Below are positions 25,825 to 34,836 of a stretch of DNA of 64,000 nt, piece by piece. Numbering within the stretch: position 1 is the stretch's first letter; each line of letters opens with the position of its first letter. This DNA is from Nodosilinea nodulosa PCC 7104 (GTDB lineage: Bacteria; Cyanobacteriota; Cyanobacteriia; Phormidesmidales; Phormidesmidaceae): positions 5,441,018 to 5,505,017 of the forward strand of contig NZ_JH976537.1 of NCBI RefSeq assembly GCF_000309385.1, given 5' to 3'. The position numbers and the translations under genes are program-made. A model generated the notes under the pieces. That model was not told the DNA's origin, did no database searches, and saw nothing but the letters and a program-made list of their open reading frames with translations.

Positions 25825-25973
25825 CGGCCCCGGTCATTTAAGGATTGTCGCTACGGCGATCGGCTAGTGAGCAGCTATAGCCACAGTCAATCGGGTTAAG
25901 ACAGTCAGAAGCCTGGGAAACGTTTGGGCGCTCAAGCGTTCTTAGGAAAACTGGCCCACCGGACTGACTACAG

Positions 25974-26939
25974 CTACAGTTCACTGAGCACCTTGAAGTC
26001 GTAGTCAACCATAGACTCGACTAACTGCTGAAACGAGTACTTGGGCCGCCAGTTCAAATCGGCCCTGATTTTGTCAATGGCACCCACCAGCTGCACCTCT
26101 TCGTCAGGCCGATAAAATTCTGGATCGACGCTGACATACTTTTGATAGTCCAGGCCCAGATAGCTAAAGCTACAGTCGACCAGCTCCCGCACCGAGTGCG
26201 TTTCGCCGCTGGCAATGATGTAGTCGTCGGGGGCGTCCTGCTGCAGCATCAGCCACATGGCGGCTACCACATCTTCGGCGTGGCACCAGTCTCGCCGGGC
26301 CTCAAGGTTGCCCAGCCGCAGCTCCGTCGCCAGCCCCAGCTTGATCTGCACCGCCCCACGGGTAATCTTGCGAAAGACAAACTCGGCCCCCCGACGCGGA
26401 GACTCGTGGGTGTAGGTAATGCCGCAGCAGGCGTAGAGGTCGTACTTTTGGCGGTAGTTAATCGTCATCCAGTGGGCGTAGGCTTTGGCCACGCCGTAGG
26501 GGTTGCGGGGCCGGAAGGCGGTGCGCTCGGTTTGGGGCGACTCATCGGGCTGCCCGAACACCTCACTGCTGGAGGCCTGGTAAAAGCGGGTGCTGGGCTT
26601 GCAGCGGCGAATCGCTTCCAGCAGGCGAGAGACGCCCAGGGCGGTATATTCGGCGGTCAGCGAGGGCTGGGTCCAGGACAGGGGCACGTAGCTCTGCGCC
26701 GCCAGGTTGTAAATTTCGTCGGGCTGGGTCTGCTCGATGGCGTCGATCAGCGAGAACTGATCGAGCAAATCCCCAGGAATGACCTCAATGCGATCGGAAA
26801 AATGGCTAATTCGCTCAAAGCTGCTGGAGCTGGAGCGTCTGACCATGCCATAGACCTGATATCCCTGGGTCAGCAACAGCTCGGCCAGGTATGAGCCGTC
26901 CTGGCCCGTCAGGCCCGTGATGAGTGCTTTTTTTGCCAT
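25974..26939 (-). CDS. gmd: GDP-mannose 4,6-dehydratase (or GDP-heptose analogue)
   Basis: The 321-residue short-chain dehydrogenase has the NADP motif GLTGQDGSYLAELLL, the SSEVFG strand with catalytic Ser/Glu, and NPYGVAKAYAHW with Tyr and Lys. These match Gmd, which converts GDP-D-mannose to GDP-4-keto-6-deoxymannose. Length is that of the shorter bacterial Gmd group, which also includes enzymes acting on GDP-D-glycero-D-manno-heptose to give 6-deoxyheptose. Because a full GDP-heptose pathway lies next door, both substrates are possible. It is on the same strand as, but 365 bases beyond, hddC. Confidence 0.9.
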   Translation of the reverse strand: MAKKALITGLTGQDGSYLAELLLTQGYQVYGMVRRSSSSSFERISHFSDRIEVIPGDLLDQFSLIDAIEQTQPDEIYNLAAQSYVPLSWTQPSLTAEYTALGVSRLLEAIRRCKPSTRFYQASSSEVFGQPDESPQTERTAFRPRNPYGVAKAYAHWMTINYRQKYDLYACCGITYTHESPRRGAEFVFRKITRGAVQIKLGLATELRLGNLEARRDWCHAEDVVAAMWLMLQQDAPDDYIIASGETHSVRELVDCSFSYLGLDYQKYVSVDPEFYRPDEEVQLVGAIDKIRADLNWRPKYSFQQLVESMVDYDFKVLSEL

Positions 26940-27304
26940 TGCGATTGCTCTAGAGTGATCGGCTGGCGAACCAGGAGTTTCTCACAAATCCATTCAAGAA
27001 GGCTGTAAAACTACCAGGCAATCTTTTGGGCTGGTGAGGTAAGAGACAGACTCTTTTTCAGGGAGTCGATGCAAACCATGAAGGCCGGGGCTTGGTGCCT
27101 GATCGTTCGCATCGTGGTGAGAAATTCGGGTTGATCACAGCGATGCTCTCAGAATGGGTGAAAAACTTACTGTTGCTTTGATCTGCTGATACAGCTTGCA
27201 TACCTGAACATTGTGCCCAAAACAAGATCACATAGAGCAGACACCTGCTGGTGTAGAGCACGTAGAGCCAGGATGAAAAGACCCGATGATATCGATCTCT
27301 GGGG
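26940..27304. other. Intergenic region between hddC and gmd
   Basis: No coding sequence or clear structured element is seen in these 365 bases. It presumably contains the gmd promoter and the end of the wzm-hddC operon transcript. I see no convincing terminator or -10/-35 pair. Confidence 0.4.
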
Positions 27305-28030
27305 TTAGGGTGCTGCGGGCTCAAAAAAATCTGCGGCCTGGCGGTAGGTTTCGGGGGTGCCAATATCGATAAACTTGCCCTTAGCCCGATACCCATACAG
27401 CCCCTGATCGATCCACTGGGGGAAAATGTCTTTTTCCAGAGAGATGGGCCGATCGGCCGGAATATTGGCTAGATGCGACTGGCTGACTAGGTACAACCCG
27501 GCGTTGATCCAGCCGGGGCCGGTGGTATTGCCCTTTTCTTCGAAGGCGACAATGCGATCGCCCCCGTCGACCTGCACTCGGCCAAACCGCTGGGTGTCGG
27601 GCACCTGGGTCAGCAGCAGCGTGGCCTGAGTCTGCTTTTGCCGGTGAAAATCCCAAAATGCCGCCAGATCGGCCCCGCAGTAGGAGTCGCCGTTGAGCGC
27701 CAGAATGGTGCTCGAGCGCAGCTGGGGCAGGGCTAGCCGCAGCGCCCCGCCGGTACCCAGGGGGGTGGTTTCCTGGGAGTAGGTGAGGGTGAGATCCTGC
27801 CAGCGATCGCCCAGCAGGCTCCGCACCTGGTCGGCCCGGTAGCCGGTGCACAGCACCACATGACGCAGCCCCGCCTCAGCCACCTGGTCAAGCAGGTAGC
27901 CGAGAAACGGGCGGCCATTGATCTCGGCCAGCACCTTGGGGCGATCGCTGACCACAGAGCGCAGCCGCGTGCCCAGCCCGCCCACCAAAATGACGGCGGT
28001 ACAGGCGCTCAGATCGCTACCATCAGACAT
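27305..28030 (-). CDS. hddC: D-glycero-D-manno-heptose 1-phosphate guanylyltransferase-like
   Basis: The 241-residue nucleotidyltransferase has the signature VGGLGTRLR followed by RPKVLAEINGRPFL, then a NGDSYCG metal-binding Asp and FVEEKG-like VAFEEKGN. This is the HddC/RmlA-like group that links GTP to D-glycero-alpha-D-manno-heptose 1-phosphate. Its place is last in the wzm-wzt-gmhB-gmhA-epimerase operon, overlapping the epimerase by eight bases, and hddA is present on the other strand. Together the four enzymes complete GDP-heptose synthesis, which is why I prefer this over a generic sugar nucleotidyltransferase. Confidence 0.87.
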   Translation of the reverse strand: MSDGSDLSACTAVILVGGLGTRLRSVVSDRPKVLAEINGRPFLGYLLDQVAEAGLRHVVLCTGYRADQVRSLLGDRWQDLTLTYSQETTPLGTGGALRLALPQLRSSTILALNGDSYCGADLAAFWDFHRQKQTQATLLLTQVPDTQRFGRVQVDGGDRIVAFEEKGNTTGPGWINAGLYLVSQSHLANIPADRPISLEKDIFPQWIDQGLYGYRAKGKFIDIGTPETYRQAADFFEPAAP

Positions 28031-28961
28031 TCTTGTACCTGCCGCGGCCCAGCATGCGGTAGCCCTTCAGCAGCTCTTGAATGCCGTGATCGAGGTCGCG
28101 TTTGGCCTCAAACCCGGCCTCGCGCAGCCGCTGGTTTGACACAATGTAGTTGCGCTTGTCGGGGTCGCTGCCAATGGGAGCGGCGTGGATATAGAAGTTG
28201 GGCACGTACTCTTTCACCTTCAGCGCCAGCTCTTCTTTGGAGAGGTTGGCGGCATCAAGCCCGGCGTTGAAGGGCCGCCCGGCCATGGTGTCGACGTTTT
28301 CGATGGCGTGGATAAAGGCATCGGCCACATCGCGCACGTGGATGTAGTTGCGCTTGAAGTCTTTTTCAAACAGCACCAAGAAACCGTCGGTGATGGCAGC
28401 GTAGGTGAAGTGGTTGACCAGCAGGTCGAGGCGCATGCGGGGCGACATGCCAAACACAGTGGCCAAACGTAGGGTGACCACGTTGGGGCTGTCGAGTAGC
28501 TCCAGTTCGGCCTGTACCTTAGTTTGGCCGTAGAGGGAAATTGGCTCCAAGGGAGTTTCTTCGGTACAGAAAGTCTCGCCGGTTTGGGTGCCGTAGCCGC
28601 TGTTGGTGTTGGGGTAGACCACGATCTGCTGGGGGCTGCGCAGCCGGTTAATTAGCTGAATCGCCTCCAGGTTGATCGATTTGGCCCCCCAGGGGTCGCG
28701 ATCGCAGGCGGTGGCCCCCACAATTGCGGCCAGGGGAATGATCGCATCGGCCTTTTCTACTAAGCCCTGAATCAGCTCAGGGTTGCGGGCATCGCCAAAG
28801 ATAAACTCAAAGTTGGGGTTGGCGCAGAGGTGAAAGAGGGAATTTTGCCCGTACATCAAGTTATCTAGGGCGGTCACCCGATACCCTGCATCCAGCAGGT
28901 GCTCACACAAAACCGAGCCCAAATAGCCGGCTGCGCCAGTTACCAGTACGTGCATACTCAT
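28023..28961 (-). CDS. NAD-dependent sugar epimerase/dehydratase (SDR)
   Basis: The 312-residue extended SDR has VLVTGAAGYLGSVLCEHLL for NAD binding, TNSGYGTQ as the Ser-containing strand and SLYGQTKVQAE carrying catalytic Tyr and Lys. It resembles UDP-glucose 4-epimerase-like enzymes found with gmhA and hddC in bacterial heptose clusters. It overlaps gmhA by four bases (ATGA) and hddC by eight, so translation is coupled. The likely substrate is a nucleotide-activated sugar of this cluster, perhaps GDP-heptose; the exact reaction is not predictable from what I see. Confidence 0.85.
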   Translation of the reverse strand: MSMHVLVTGAAGYLGSVLCEHLLDAGYRVTALDNLMYGQNSLFHLCANPNFEFIFGDARNPELIQGLVEKADAIIPLAAIVGATACDRDPWGAKSINLEAIQLINRLRSPQQIVVYPNTNSGYGTQTGETFCTEETPLEPISLYGQTKVQAELELLDSPNVVTLRLATVFGMSPRMRLDLLVNHFTYAAITDGFLVLFEKDFKRNYIHVRDVADAFIHAIENVDTMAGRPFNAGLDAANLSKEELALKVKEYVPNFYIHAAPIGSDPDKRNYIVSNQRLREAGFEAKRDLDHGIQELLKGYRMLGRGRYKNV

Positions 28962-29605
28962 TTTTGTTTCTCGCTAAATAGATAAACTTCAACCAGTTCA
29001 CAGAGCATATGCTCGATGGCCAGGTGGGCCTCCTGAATCCGCTGGGTATTGTGGTCAGGCACCCGAATGGCCACATCAGCCAGATCGCCCAACCGGCCCC
29101 CGACCCCGGTCAGCACAACTGTGCCAATCTCCAAAGCCTTAGCCGCCTGCACAGCCCGCACAACATTACCAGAATTGCCGCTGGTGCTGATACCCAGCAG
29201 CGCATCCCCAGGTCGGCCCAGGGCCTGCACCTGGCGCTCAAAGATTTGCTCGAAGCTGCTGTCGTTAGCGATCGCCGTCAAGATCGAGCTGTCGGCAGTT
29301 AGGGCGATAGCGGGCAGGCCCGGGCGCTGAAAATCCTTGTTCAGCCAGTTCACCAGTTCGCCTGCGATGTGCTGGCAGTCGGCAGCACTGCCACCGTTGC
29401 CGCACAGCAGCACCTTGCCCCCCTGGCGCAGCGCCTCGGCCATCAGCCGCGCCGCCGCCACCACCGAGGCCGAACATTCCTGGGCGACCCGCTGCTTGAG
29501 TTCAGCGCTGGCCAGCAAATGATCTTTTACCGTTTGCTCCAGTACCGTTTGCTCCAGGGCCGCAGACGAGGCCAGCGAATCAAATTTCAATACATCAACT
29601 GTCAT
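28958..29605 (-). CDS. gmhA: Sedoheptulose 7-phosphate isomerase
   Basis: The 215-residue SIS-domain protein contains LLCGNGGSAADCQHIAGELVNW, shown here only in part (GNGGSAADCQH), GISTSGNSGNV for phosphate binding, and the C-terminal QEAHLAIEHMLCELVE helix. These are diagnostic for GmhA, which converts sedoheptulose 7-phosphate to D-glycero-D-manno-heptose 7-phosphate, the first step of heptose synthesis. The N terminus (about 25 residues, repeated ALEQTVLEQTV) is slightly longer than usual. It overlaps both neighbours by four bases within the operon. Confidence 0.93.
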   Translation of the reverse strand: MTVDVLKFDSLASSAALEQTVLEQTVKDHLLASAELKQRVAQECSASVVAAARLMAEALRQGGKVLLCGNGGSAADCQHIAGELVNWLNKDFQRPGLPAIALTADSSILTAIANDSSFEQIFERQVQALGRPGDALLGISTSGNSGNVVRAVQAAKALEIGTVVLTGVGGRLGDLADVAIRVPDHNTQRIQEAHLAIEHMLCELVEVYLFSEKQK

Positions 29606-30168
29606 TGGGATAGGCCTCTAACGGTCAAAAAGTAATGCTGAAGGGTGTCTGCGGCAGCCCTAAGATCTTGTACCACGTAATCGGGCTGGGTCGCTCCCTG
29701 GGCCGCGACTTCTGCGCCGTAGCCCGTGCGCACCAAAACCGTCGTGGCCCCAACGGCCTGGCCCAGTTCGATATCGCAGGGCTTGTCCCCAATCACAATA
29801 CAGTGGCACAGCTCAAAGTCTAGATCCAGCGCTGCCTGCTGGAGCATACCGGGGGCCGGTTTGCGGCAGTGGCAGCCGTCGTCGGGGTGGTGGGGGCAGT
29901 GGTAGATCCCAGCTAGGTCAATTCCCTCGGCGGCCAGCAGCGATCGCAGCCGCTGATGAATTTGCCCCAGACGCGCCTCGTCGAAATAGCCCCGGCCGAT
30001 GCCCGACTGGTTGGTTACCACCACCAGTTGACATCCCATCGCTAAAAACTGCTTCAGTCCCTCGATCGCACCGGGCAGCAGCTCGACCTGGGCCACCTCA
30101 GACAGGTAGTGCCGCTCGTAAATCAGCGTGCCGTCGCGATCGAGGACGACGTATCGGGGCTTGGCCAT
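29602..30168 (-). CDS. gmhB: D-glycero-D-manno-heptose 1,7-bisphosphate phosphatase
   Basis: The 188-residue HAD phosphatase begins MAKPRYVVLDRDGTLI with the nucleophile and acid aspartates. It has VVTNQSGIGRGYF as motif II and the GmhB zinc site CPHHPDDGCHCRKPAPGM (Cys-x-His then Cys-x-Cys). It removes the C7 phosphate before nucleotidyl transfer. I start at the ATG 30168, four bases after the wzt stop; the longer open frame overlaps wzt and is not conserved. The stop overlaps gmhA. Confidence 0.93.
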   Translation of the reverse strand: MAKPRYVVLDRDGTLIYERHYLSEVAQVELLPGAIEGLKQFLAMGCQLVVVTNQSGIGRGYFDEARLGQIHQRLRSLLAAEGIDLAGIYHCPHHPDDGCHCRKPAPGMLQQAALDLDFELCHCIVIGDKPCDIELGQAVGATTVLVRTGYGAEVAAQGATQPDYVVQDLRAAADTLQHYFLTVRGLSQ

Positions 30169-30172
30169 AGTG

Positions 30173-30943
30173 TTACTGTCCTGGGGTAGAAAGACCCATA
30201 TCGGCGCCGCCGTGGACAGCGGCGAGATACGCCTGAACCGTGGCTGCCGCCGAGCCGCTGTAGCGAATGCGGCCGCGATCGAGCCAGATCGCCTGGTGAC
30301 AGGAGTCCCGGATAAACTCCAGATCGTGGGAGACCACCAGCACCGTCGCGTTGGCCTGCCAAAAGGCCTCAAGGCGCTGCTTGCACTTGTTCTTAAAGCG
30401 CTCGTCGCCTACCGACAGCACCTCGTCAAGGATCAAAATATCGGGGTGCACATCGGTGGCGATCGCAAACCCCAACCGGGCCGTCATCCCCGAAGACAGA
30501 GACTTTTGGGGCGCTAAGCCGTAATCTCCCAGCTCGGCAAAATCCAAAATATCCTGCACCCGCGACTGCATGTAGGGCTTGGAGTAGCCCAGCAACACCC
30601 CGTAGAGAATGATGTTGTCGATCACCGACAGCTCGGAGTCAAAGCCCGCCCCCAGCTCGATCAGCGGGGCTACCCGGCCCCACACCCGCACCGTGCCCGT
30701 GGTGGGCTCTAGCACGCCGCAGATAAGTTTCAGCAGCGTCGATTTGCCCGACCCATTCGACCCAATGATGCCCAGTTTATCTCCGGTTGTAATAGTGAGA
30801 TTGAGGTTCTCAATCACCTGCTTTTTAGAGGGCTGCTTGTACTTGCCCTCTAAAAACGACAGCACGGTGCGCTTCAGGTCGTAGGAAAACTCTTCCTGGG
30901 TGCGCCGCCACAGACAAACCTGGTCAAGACGAATAGCTTCCAT
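30173..30943 (-). CDS. wzt: Polysaccharide ABC exporter, ATP-binding subunit (Wzt-like)
   Basis: The 256-residue ATPase has Walker A GSNGSGKST, signature LSSGMTARLG, Walker B ILILDEVLSVGD and a switch His in VVSHD. The N-terminal extension before Walker A (LKRTVLSFLEGKYKQPSKK) is characteristic of Wzt/KpsT/TagH exporters. It lacks the C-terminal carbohydrate-binding domain of O-antigen-selective Wzt proteins. With Wzm it should flip a lipid-linked glycan across the inner membrane. I use the ATG at 30943; the frame could begin at a GTG at 30994 overlapping wzm. Confidence 0.92.
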   Translation of the reverse strand: MEAIRLDQVCLWRRTQEEFSYDLKRTVLSFLEGKYKQPSKKQVIENLNLTITTGDKLGIIGSNGSGKSTLLKLICGVLEPTTGTVRVWGRVAPLIELGAGFDSELSVIDNIILYGVLLGYSKPYMQSRVQDILDFAELGDYGLAPQKSLSSGMTARLGFAIATDVHPDILILDEVLSVGDERFKNKCKQRLEAFWQANATVLVVSHDLEFIRDSCHQAIWLDRGRIRYSGSAAATVQAYLAAVHGGADMGLSTPGQ

Positions 30944-30963
30944 AGGTGATGACAGTGCGCCTT

Positions 30964-31773
30964 CTACAGCAGGTCCATGAACTGGGGTTTCCACCAGCGA
31001 AAGCAGAACCAGCCTACACTCAGTAAGATAATTCCTGAAAGCCAGGCCGCCGCCACCAGCCCCAGATCGGGAAAATCTCCGGACAGAACAATCTGCCGTA
31101 AGCTCTCGATGATTCGGGTGAGCGGGTTGAAGGCCAAAAAGGGCTTGACGTTATCGGGCACGATCTCCGATGGGTAAAAGACCGGGCTGCTAATCCATAG
31201 GGCAAAGGTGATCAGTTCGTAAAAGTAGGGCAGATCGCGGAAAAAGACAAATAGACCGCTAACTAAAAACCCTACCCCCATGCAGATTAAGACCAGGGCA
31301 ACGAAGGGCAAAATCACCGCCACTACATTAACCGGCGATCGCGACGTAATGCCCGCCATCACCATCAACAGCGCCAGCGGCCCGGCGCAAAATTGAAACA
31401 CATTGGCCGTGATGATCGAAACAGGGAAAATGCTCATCGGCAGCTGCATCTTGTTTAGCAGCGCCCCATTGCCCACCACGCTCATCAGCGCTTGGGAGGT
31501 CGAAGCCGAAAAGAAGTTAATTACCACTAGCCCCGTGAAGGCCGCCAGCACATAGTTCACCAGGGAGTCGTCGTAATAGGAGGCAAAAGCCGCCCCAAAA
31601 ATGGCCGTGTACACCCCGGTCATAATCAGCGGGCTCAGCAGCGACCAATAGATGCCCAGCACCGACCCGCGATAGCGAACGCTCAGGTTGCGATTGACCA
31701 GCACCTGAATGAGCTCTCTATAGCGCTGAAACGCCTTCCAGGATGTCTTTGGCAGAACAAGTTTTTTCTTCAC
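30964..31773 (-). CDS. wzm: Polysaccharide ABC exporter, permease (Wzm-like)
   Basis: The 269-residue ABC-2 membrane protein has six hydrophobic helices. RELIQVLVNRNLSVRYRGSVLG near the N terminus, LLSPLIMTGVYTAIFG, and FFRDLPYFYELITFALWISSPVFYP are standard for Wzm/KpsM/TagG permeases. It is the first gene of the six-gene minus-strand operon wzm-wzt-gmhB-gmhA-epimerase-hddC, 20 bases ahead of wzt. It defines the cluster as an ABC-transporter-dependent polysaccharide pathway, not a Wzx/Wzy one. Confidence 0.92.
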   Translation of the reverse strand: MKKKLVLPKTSWKAFQRYRELIQVLVNRNLSVRYRGSVLGIYWSLLSPLIMTGVYTAIFGAAFASYYDDSLVNYVLAAFTGLVVINFFSASTSQALMSVVGNGALLNKMQLPMSIFPVSIITANVFQFCAGPLALLMVMAGITSRSPVNVVAVILPFVALVLICMGVGFLVSGLFVFFRDLPYFYELITFALWISSPVFYPSEIVPDNVKPFLAFNPLTRIIESLRQIVLSGDFPDLGLVAAAWLSGIILLSVGWFCFRWWKPQFMDLL

Positions 31774-32304
31774 ACCACCTAGCAGCTTTCTAACCCCCCT
31801 AAGACGCGGCTTGATAACTGTAAGTTCCCTGGGATGTGCCTGTCAATTTGTCCAGGGTCGAGCCTTTAGCCGCTGACTGTAGCGCCTAGCTGCGATCGCG
31901 CAGCCAGCCACCCCCATCCCCATCGAGATGCCACCGCCGCTGCTTTCCAGCCCACCCTAGGGTCGGCAGGCAGCGATCCCCCGGCTGCTATAATCATGCG
32001 AATCGAATAATCCTTACCCTACAAAGGCTCTACCAGTCGTCCAAAAATAATAGAAATTCAAGCGTCATCCCAGAGGCCAATACCAATCGTCCATACCGCT
32101 GAAGCGGCACCTCCCAACGATAAAAACCAGCGACAAAAATCAGCCCTTAGAGCAATCCAAGCGAAAGACGAGAGCAGGGCCAAAGCTAGAATCCTTTAAG
32201 GGCAAGGCTCTCAGGCACTGTATTATTCTCACAAAATATTGGTATACCCTTGAGTCGGTGGCATTGTCATAGCGAAATTGGCCAGTTAGGTTAGGTCGCA
32301 ACGG
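31774..32304. promoter_or_regulatory. Divergent promoter region of the polysaccharide cluster
   Basis: No gene is visible in these 531 bases, which separate the leftward wzm operon from the rightward Nudix-hddA operon. A 13-bp direct repeat, TACCAGTCGTCCA (32031-32043) and TACCAATCGTCCA (32081-32093), has a period of exactly 50 bases and may be a regulator site. TATAAT occurs at 31989-31994. These readings are tentative. Confidence 0.45.
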
Positions 32305-32781
32305 ATGAACTCAATCTCTACCCCAGGCTATGGGCTCCGCTGCTCAGCAGACATCACCCAGGTGCGGGCCGGTGTCGGTGTTTTTGTCGGCTATGAGCCC
32401 CACAGAGTTTTGCTAGAGCGGCGCAGTGATTGCGGTCTCTGGGGGCTACCCGGAGGGCGCATCGAGGCAGGCGAGTCGATCGAAGAGTCGGCCATCCGCG
32501 AGGTTAAAGAAGAAACCGGTTTAGAGATCCAAGTGGTGAAGCTGCTGGGGGTTTACTCTAGCCCCACCGAGCGCATTGTCACCTACCCCGACAACGTGGT
32601 GCAGCTAATCGACGTGATAATGTACGGAACCATTCTGTCGGGGACGCTGTCTTGCAGTAGCGAAAGTGAGGCTTTACAATTCTTCGAATCAAACACCCTG
32701 CCCCCCGAGTCAGAAATTGTTTTGCCAGCGCGAGCCCCCATTCGGGACTATTTTCAGGGTTTGGTAGGTGCTATTCGGTAA
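32305..32781 (+). CDS. Nudix hydrolase, GDP-mannose mannosyl hydrolase-like
   Basis: The 158-residue protein carries a complete Nudix box, GGRIEAGESIEESAIREVKEE-type (residues ~50-72: G-x5-E-x7-R-E-x2-E-E-x-G-L), preceded by LWGLPGGR. Cluster-linked Nudix proteins often hydrolyse GDP-mannose or other nucleotide sugars, or act as housekeepers for them. It is the first gene of the plus-strand glycan operon, 23 bases before hddA. The substrate is inferred from context only. Confidence 0.85.
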   Translation: MNSISTPGYGLRCSADITQVRAGVGVFVGYEPHRVLLERRSDCGLWGLPGGRIEAGESIEESAIREVKEETGLEIQVVKLLGVYSSPTERIVTYPDNVVQLIDVIMYGTILSGTLSCSSESEALQFFESNTLPPESEIVLPARAPIRDYFQGLVGAIR

Positions 32782-32804
32782 TTTCGGTAATGTGAGGAGG
32801 GCGC

Positions 32805-33866
32805 GTGATCATCAGCAGAACCCCGTTTCGGATTTCATTTTTCGGCGGCGGCACCGACTACCCAGCGTGGTCTTCAAGGTACGGCGGTGCCGTGCTGGCC
32901 ACCACTATCGACAAGTACTGCTATCTCACCTGTCGCTACCTTCCCCCCTTTTTTGAGCATCGTATTCGCATCGTTTACTCCAAAATTGAGAACTGCCACA
33001 CCGTCGACGATATCCAGCACCCATCGGTTAGGGCCATTCTGCATCAGCTACAGATCGATCGCGGCATAGAAATTCACCACGACGGCGATCTGCCCGCCCG
33101 CAGCGGCATGGGCTCTAGCTCTTCTTTTACGGTGGGTTTGCTCAACGCCCTCTATGCCCTGCGGGGTGAGATTCGCAGTAAACAACAGCTGGCCGCTGAG
33201 AGCATCCGCATTGAACAGGCGGTGCTCGAAGAGACAGTTGGATCCCAAGATCAGGTCTGTGCTGCCTACGGCGGATTTAACCACATTTCGTTCTTGCCCA
33301 ACGGTGAGTTTTCGGTGCGGCCCGTGACTCTAGCCCCCAAGCGCATCGAAGAACTGAACTCCCATCTGATGCTGTTTTACACCGGGCTAATCCGCACGGC
33401 CTCTGATGTAGCCAGTAGCTATGTCAACGATCTCGACTCCAAGCGTCGCCATCTGCGGATTATGAAAGATCTGGTGGAAGAGGGCATCAACGTGCTCAAC
33501 TGCGGCGATGATCTCCATACCTTTGGCGAACTGCTGCACGAAGCCTGGCAGCTAAAGCGGAGCCTGGGCAATCGGGTGTCTAACTCCAAGATCGATGAGC
33601 TATACGATCAGGCTCGCGCCGCCGGGGCCGTGGGTGGCAAGCTCACGGGGGCTGGCGGCGGCGGGTTTCTGCTGCTGTTTGTCCCGCCCGAGAAGCAGGC
33701 AGCTCTAAAAGAAACTCTGCACAATCTGATCCATGTGCCCTTCAAGTTTGAGTTTTCGGGCAGCCAGATTATTTTCTTTGACTCGCAGCAGCAGGATTAC
33801 CTTGAGCAGGATCAGATTCGGGCCCGCCAGGTGATCGATGCGTTTCAAGAACTCTCTCATACCTAA
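32805..33866 (+). CDS. hddA: D-glycero-D-manno-heptose 7-phosphate kinase
   Basis: The 353-residue GHMP kinase starts at a GTG preceded by GAGGAGG. It opens IISRTPFRISFFGGGTDYP, has the ATP-binding DLPARSGMGSSSSFTVGLL loop and the C-terminal GKLTGAGGGGFLLLF motif. The start and GHMP pattern are those of HddA, which phosphorylates heptose 7-phosphate at C1 for GDP-heptose synthesis. gmhA, gmhB and hddC on the opposite strand supply the other steps. Confidence 0.92.
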   Translation: MIISRTPFRISFFGGGTDYPAWSSRYGGAVLATTIDKYCYLTCRYLPPFFEHRIRIVYSKIENCHTVDDIQHPSVRAILHQLQIDRGIEIHHDGDLPARSGMGSSSSFTVGLLNALYALRGEIRSKQQLAAESIRIEQAVLEETVGSQDQVCAAYGGFNHISFLPNGEFSVRPVTLAPKRIEELNSHLMLFYTGLIRTASDVASSYVNDLDSKRRHLRIMKDLVEEGINVLNCGDDLHTFGELLHEAWQLKRSLGNRVSNSKIDELYDQARAAGAVGGKLTGAGGGGFLLLFVPPEKQAALKETLHNLIHVPFKFEFSGSQIIFFDSQQQDYLEQDQIRARQVIDAFQELSHT

Positions 33867-33882
33867 GGGGCTAGGCTCAGGA

Positions 33883-34836
33883 ATGGTCAATCAACATGCC
33901 AAGATCTATGTGGCCGGCGGGCAAACGCTGATTGGCAACGCTCTCCTCCGGCAGCTAGAACATCAGGGCTACACCCAGGTATTTGGCGGCTCTGCCGATG
34001 CGCCCGATCTGACCGATGCCGCTGCTGTAGACGCTTTTTTTGAACAGGTAGAGCCGGACTATGTCTTTCTCGCAGCGGGTGAATCGGGCGGTATCTTGGC
34101 CAATCAGCGCTATCCGGCCCAGCTCATGCTCGACAACCTGCTGGTGGAATGCAATGTGATTCCGGCGGCCCATCGCCATGGAGTCACCAAACTCCTCTAC
34201 CTGGCCAGTTCGTGCAGCTACCCGAAGCTTTGCCCCCAGCCGATGGAGGTTAAGTCGCTGATGACGGGTCCCCTGGAGCCGACCAACGAGGCCTACGCCA
34301 TTGCCAAGATTGCGGGTCTCAAACTTTGCCAGGCCTACCAACAGCAGTATGGCGTAGACTTCATAACAGCGATTCCGGCGAACGCCTTTGGTATCGGCGA
34401 TGACTTCGGTCTCGAAAGCTCCCACGTGATTCCGGCCCTGATTCACAAGATGCATAGAGCCAAAATCGAGGGCCAGGATTTTGTCGAGGTATGGGGAACC
34501 GGGTCGCCACGCCGCGAGTTTGTGTTTGCGGATGATCTGGCCGATGCCTGCCTGTTTTTGATGGCCCACTACGACGACAGAGTGCCGATTAACATTGGCG
34601 GCGGCACCGATTTGTCGATTGGGGATCTAGCCCAACGGGTCAAGCAGGTAGTAGGCTATCGGGGAGAATTGCGCTTTGACTCGTCAAAGCCCGACGGCAT
34701 GCCCCTAAAGGCCCTGGATTCTAGCCCCTTACAGGCTTTGGGCTGGCGACCCTCTACTCCTCTAGATACGGCCCTTGAGGCCACCTACAGTTGGTTTTTA
34801 AAGCAGGAATCGCGGAAATCTCCCACCTATGTATAG
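33883..34836 (+). CDS. GDP-L-fucose synthase-like epimerase/reductase
   Basis: The 317-residue SDR resembles Fcl/WcaG: YVAGGQTLIGNALLRQL at the NADP site, LASSCSYPK with the catalytic Ser and Cys, EAYAIAKIAGLKLCQAY with Tyr and Lys, and VWGTGSPRREFVFADDLA. Fcl converts GDP-4-keto-6-deoxymannose to GDP-fucose; ColC, which makes GDP-colitose, and 6-deoxyheptose reductases are close relatives. Given the ColD-type gene two positions downstream, a deoxysugar other than fucose is plausible. I use the ATG at 33883, 16 bases after hddA. It overlaps the E1 gene by eight bases. Confidence 0.88.
   Translation: MVNQHAKIYVAGGQTLIGNALLRQLEHQGYTQVFGGSADAPDLTDAAAVDAFFEQVEPDYVFLAAGESGGILANQRYPAQLMLDNLLVECNVIPAAHRHGVTKLLYLASSCSYPKLCPQPMEVKSLMTGPLEPTNEAYAIAKIAGLKLCQAYQQQYGVDFITAIPANAFGIGDDFGLESSHVIPALIHKMHRAKIEGQDFVEVWGTGSPRREFVFADDLADACLFLMAHYDDRVPINIGGGTDLSIGDLAQRVKQVVGYRGELRFDSSKPDGMPLKALDSSPLQALGWRPSTPLDTALEATYSWFLKQESRKSPTYV

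Noticed and set aside
30169..30372. N-terminal extension of GmhB
   Set aside because: The 68 extra residues overlap wzt in a different frame and are not conserved in GmhB.
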